DNA from: G713 sp034717835
Lineage (GTDB): Bacteria > Chloroflexota > Anaerolineae > B4-G1 > SLSP01
Assembly (NCBI GenBank): GCA_034717835.1
Contig: JAYELZ010000010.1
Span: 1 to 6,799 of the forward strand
Reading direction: 5' to 3'
DNA length: 6,799 bases
Of this stretch, positions 5,471 through 6,799 are shown piece after piece; the first letter of the stretch is position 1; each line of letters begins with the position of its first letter. The notes below the pieces were generated by a model. That model saw only the letters and a list, made by a program, of their open reading frames with translations, made no database searches and was not told the origin of the DNA. Position numbers and translations under genes: made by a program.

Positions 5471-6037
5471 ATGGATTTTTGTCCTTATCGCATCCGCCCC
5501 ATGAAAAGTGGTGACATAGCGGCAGTTTCCGCCTTGGATCAAGAGATTTTTCTCGACCCCTGGCCGCAAGAAGCCTACATACAGGAAGTGCTCCTCACCC
5601 CTGATACCTATTACTTCGTCCTGGAGAGCAATCCCCCTCAGAGTACATGTAAATGGCTGTGGAGAAAGAAAAGATGTATCTACGGGTTTGTGGGATTGCG
5701 CGCAACTCTGGATCAAGGGCATATTAGTACCTTAGCCGTTCGTCCTGATTGGCGAGGGCAGAGCTTTGGCGAATTATTACTCATCACCGTATTGAAAAAG
5801 GCCCTGGATATTGGTCTAACCGGCGTTGTTTTGGAAGTGCGAGCTTCTAATCATGTCGCCCAATCGCTCTATAGCAAATACGGGTTTCAAACCGCCGAAC
5901 GAAAGTCCCATTACTATCATAATGGCGAAGACGCGCTACTGTTATATGCTGATATTACTGGAACACGTTATCGGCAGCTGCTAGTCGTTCAGCGGCAAAG
6001 CCTACACGAGAAACAGAGTCGAGGTTCCAATGATTGA
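5471..6037 (+). CDS. rimI: ribosomal protein S18 alanine N-acetyltransferase RimI
   Basis: This GNAT-fold enzyme transfers acetyl from acetyl-CoA to the N-terminal alanine of ribosomal protein S18. The product has 188 residues, longer than the roughly 150 of E. coli RimI. IRPMKSGDIAAV (8-19) is the usual start. HISTLAVRPDWRGQSFGELLL (84-104) is GNAT motif A, but the first Gly of the R/Q-x-x-G-x-G/A loop is Ser98. LEVRASN (121-127) includes Glu122, LYSKYGF (133-139) includes Tyr134, and YYHNGEDALLL (148-158) completes the RimI signature. Extra length comes from a basic, Trp-containing insertion at about 52-70 and a polar C-terminal tail after about residue 162. There is no Shine-Dalgarno before the ATG, so translation probably depends on ribosomes finishing tsaB 7 nt upstream. 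The link to tsaE-tsaB is a common bacterial arrangement. Confidence 0.93.
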   Translation: MDFCPYRIRPMKSGDIAAVSALDQEIFLDPWPQEAYIQEVLLTPDTYYFVLESNPPQSTCKWLWRKKRCIYGFVGLRATLDQGHISTLAVRPDWRGQSFGELLLITVLKKALDIGLTGVVLEVRASNHVAQSLYSKYGFQTAERKSHYYHNGEDALLLYADITGTRYRQLLVVQRQSLHEKQSRGSND

Positions 6038-6100
6038 AGGCTAGATACGGAGAACTGCATATTTGAGGCTACTGAAAAAGCCAAAAACTGACCGCCTTTT

Positions 6101-6120
6101 CTCAGTGTCGCTCTGTGTAA
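6101..6120. repeat. two 10-nt units, CTCNGTGT type
   Basis: CTCAGTGTCG (6101-6110) is followed directly by CTCTGTGTAA (6111-6120), identical at seven of ten positions. It is non-coding, between rimI and the glycosylase gene. It resembles the short degenerate repeats elsewhere in this window, but two units could be chance. Confidence 0.3.
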
Positions 6121-6148
6121 GGTGTTACTTCTGCCCTATACCTTTTTT
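6119..6148 (+). terminator. weak intrinsic terminator candidate after rimI
   Basis: AAGGTGT (6119-6125) can pair with ATACCTT (6138-6144), including one G-U pair, around a 12-nt loop, and the 3' arm runs into TTTTTT (6143-6148). The stem is short and A+T-rich, so it would be a weak terminator. It is the best candidate in the 225-nt gap between the tsaE operon and the glycosylase gene. An A-rich hairpin just upstream (6071-6080 with 6096-6106) has no U-tract. Confidence 0.3.
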
Positions 6149-6217
6149 CAACGGAACCATGTTTTTAAGAAATCTCTATATGGGAACCACCCCAATCAAG
6201 CATGAAAATTACTATTC

Positions 6218-6247
6218 GACTACAAGACTAAAGACTACCCGACTATT
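6218..6247 (+). repeat. GACTA repeat directly before the glycosylase Shine-Dalgarno
   Basis: GACTA occurs four times, starting at 6218, 6226, 6233 and 6241, with spacings of 8, 7 and 8 nt; ACTATT at 6211-6216 may be a decayed fifth copy. The last unit ends three nt before GGAGG (6251-6255). The phase, the GACT core and the position against a Shine-Dalgarno match the heptanucleotide array before manA, although the units are not the same sequence. Confidence 0.7.
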
Positions 6248-6262
6248 TTCGGAGGAAAATCT

Positions 6263-6799
6263 ATGGAATCGAGAGAAGCAGCCTTAGCAGCCATTGAACA
6301 AGAAATCGCGCATTGTACACGTTGTCCGTTACATGCCGGGCGCACCTATCCCGTACCGGGAGCCGGGCCAGTAGACGCTGAAATTATGTTCATTGGAGAA
6401 GCCCCCGGTTTTTACGAGGATCAGAAAGGGGAACCTTTTGTAGGACGCTCTGGACAATTCCTCGACGAACTATTGGCTGGCGCGAAGATAGATCGTCAAA
6501 AGGTTTTTGTGAGCAACGTGATCAAATGTCGTCCGCCCGGCAATCGTGACCCCAAACCGAACGAGGTAGAGGCTTGCCGAGATTACCTAGAACGACAGAT
6601 TGCCATTATCCAACCACAGATTATTGTGACTCTGGGTCGGCATTCGATGTCCCGTGCCTTCCCTGCGGAGAAAATATCTCTAGTGCATGGACAACCGCGC
6701 CGAGTGGCGGGGCAACTTTACTTCCCCATGTATCATCCGGCGGCGGCATTACATCGCCCCAGCCTGAGAGAGACCGTAGAAGAAGACTTCCGCAGGTTG
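6263..6799 (+). CDS. udg: uracil-DNA glycosylase, family 4 (4Fe-4S), 3' end cut off
   Basis: This enzyme removes uracil from DNA, the first step of base-excision repair after cytosine deamination. The 179 codons visible run open to the window edge; family members usually have about 190-230 residues, so only the C-terminus is missing. The four iron-sulfur cysteines are present: Cys18 and Cys21 (CTRC), Cys89 (IKCRPP) and Cys105. GEAPGFYED (45-53) is the family-4 form of motif A, GRSGQFLDELL (61-71) and VSNVIKCRPPGNR (83-95) are further conserved blocks, and MYHPAA (156-161) is the uracil-binding His motif. The ATG at 6263 has GGAGG (6251-6255) at a 7-nt spacing. It lies 225 nt after rimI and may have its own transcript. 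Family-4 enzymes are frequent in thermophiles but also occur in mesophiles, so lifestyle cannot be read from this gene. Confidence 0.95.
   Translation, partial: MESREAALAAIEQEIAHCTRCPLHAGRTYPVPGAGPVDAEIMFIGEAPGFYEDQKGEPFVGRSGQFLDELLAGAKIDRQKVFVSNVIKCRPPGNRDPKPNEVEACRDYLERQIAIIQPQIIVTLGRHSMSRAFPAEKISLVHGQPRRVAGQLYFPMYHPAAALHRPSLRETVEEDFRRL

Noticed and set aside
5123..5722. 199-codon minus-strand ORF opposite tsaB and rimI
   Set aside because: It lies antisense to two well-recognised genes and the translation shows no family features; it is a by-product of their codon use.
6065..6082. GAGGCTACTGAAAAAGCC as a possible transposon end
   Set aside because: The style recalls insertion-sequence termini, but there is no matching inverted copy, no target duplication and no transposase fragment in the window.
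6063..6287. 74-codon plus-strand ORF with a TTG start between rimI and the glycosylase gene
   Set aside because: It has no ribosome site, crosses the repeat and terminator candidate, and runs out of frame into the glycosylase gene, which has its own strong Shine-Dalgarno.
1..6799. CRISPR array, tRNA, rRNA or a novel defence system
   Set aside because: The tandem repeats have units of 7-10 nt without unique spacers, no cloverleaf or rRNA core motif was seen, and every large gene falls in a known housekeeping or transporter family.

Overview
The window looks like ordinary chromosomal DNA from a Gram-positive-type or deep-branching bacterium. A member of the Chloroflexota (Anaerolineae-like) is my best guess. 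The reasons are a T-box leader at the left edge, a minimal tatA/B-tatC pair, the gene order tsaE-tsaB-rimI followed by a family-4 (iron-sulfur) uracil-DNA glycosylase, and degenerate 7-10 nt tandem repeats in the gaps between genes. This is inference from layout and protein style; no rRNA or other strong taxonomic marker is present.

Layout. Positions 1-113 (minus strand) hold a near-consensus sigma70-type promoter and the 5' half of a T-box riboswitch. It reads leftward out of the window, so an aminoacyl-tRNA synthetase or amino-acid gene probably lies to the left. Positions 114-335 are non-coding, with short repeats and three TTGGGATAA boxes. A second sigma70-type promoter (336-364, plus strand) drives a leader of about 130 nt with a perfect 9-bp stem-loop. 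It is followed by a tight cluster: tatA/B (503-721), tatC (693-1391) and a 12-TM major-facilitator transporter (1388-2848), with overlapping ends. A 173-nt gap carries a possible 17-codon ORF with an ideal Shine-Dalgarno and a heptanucleotide repeat that runs up to the Shine-Dalgarno of manA. manA (3022-4230, GTG start) encodes class I mannose-6-phosphate isomerase and is GC-richer than its neighbours.

A third promoter (4275-4303) has a perfect TATAAT only seven bases before the tsaE ATG, so tsaE is probably translated from a leaderless mRNA. tsaE, tsaB and rimI (4310-6037) form one operon. TsaE and TsaB belong to the tRNA t6A37 synthesis machinery (TsaC and TsaD are not in this window), and RimI acetylates ribosomal protein S18. 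A 225-nt gap with a weak terminator candidate and a second GACT-type repeat precedes the uracil-DNA glycosylase gene (6263 to beyond 6799), which is cut by the window edge.

All the large proteins belong to known families, and I see no novel protein system. The interesting material is non-coding: the T-box fragment, the leaderless tsaE start, and the GACT-phased repeats placed directly before the Shine-Dalgarno of two unrelated genes.
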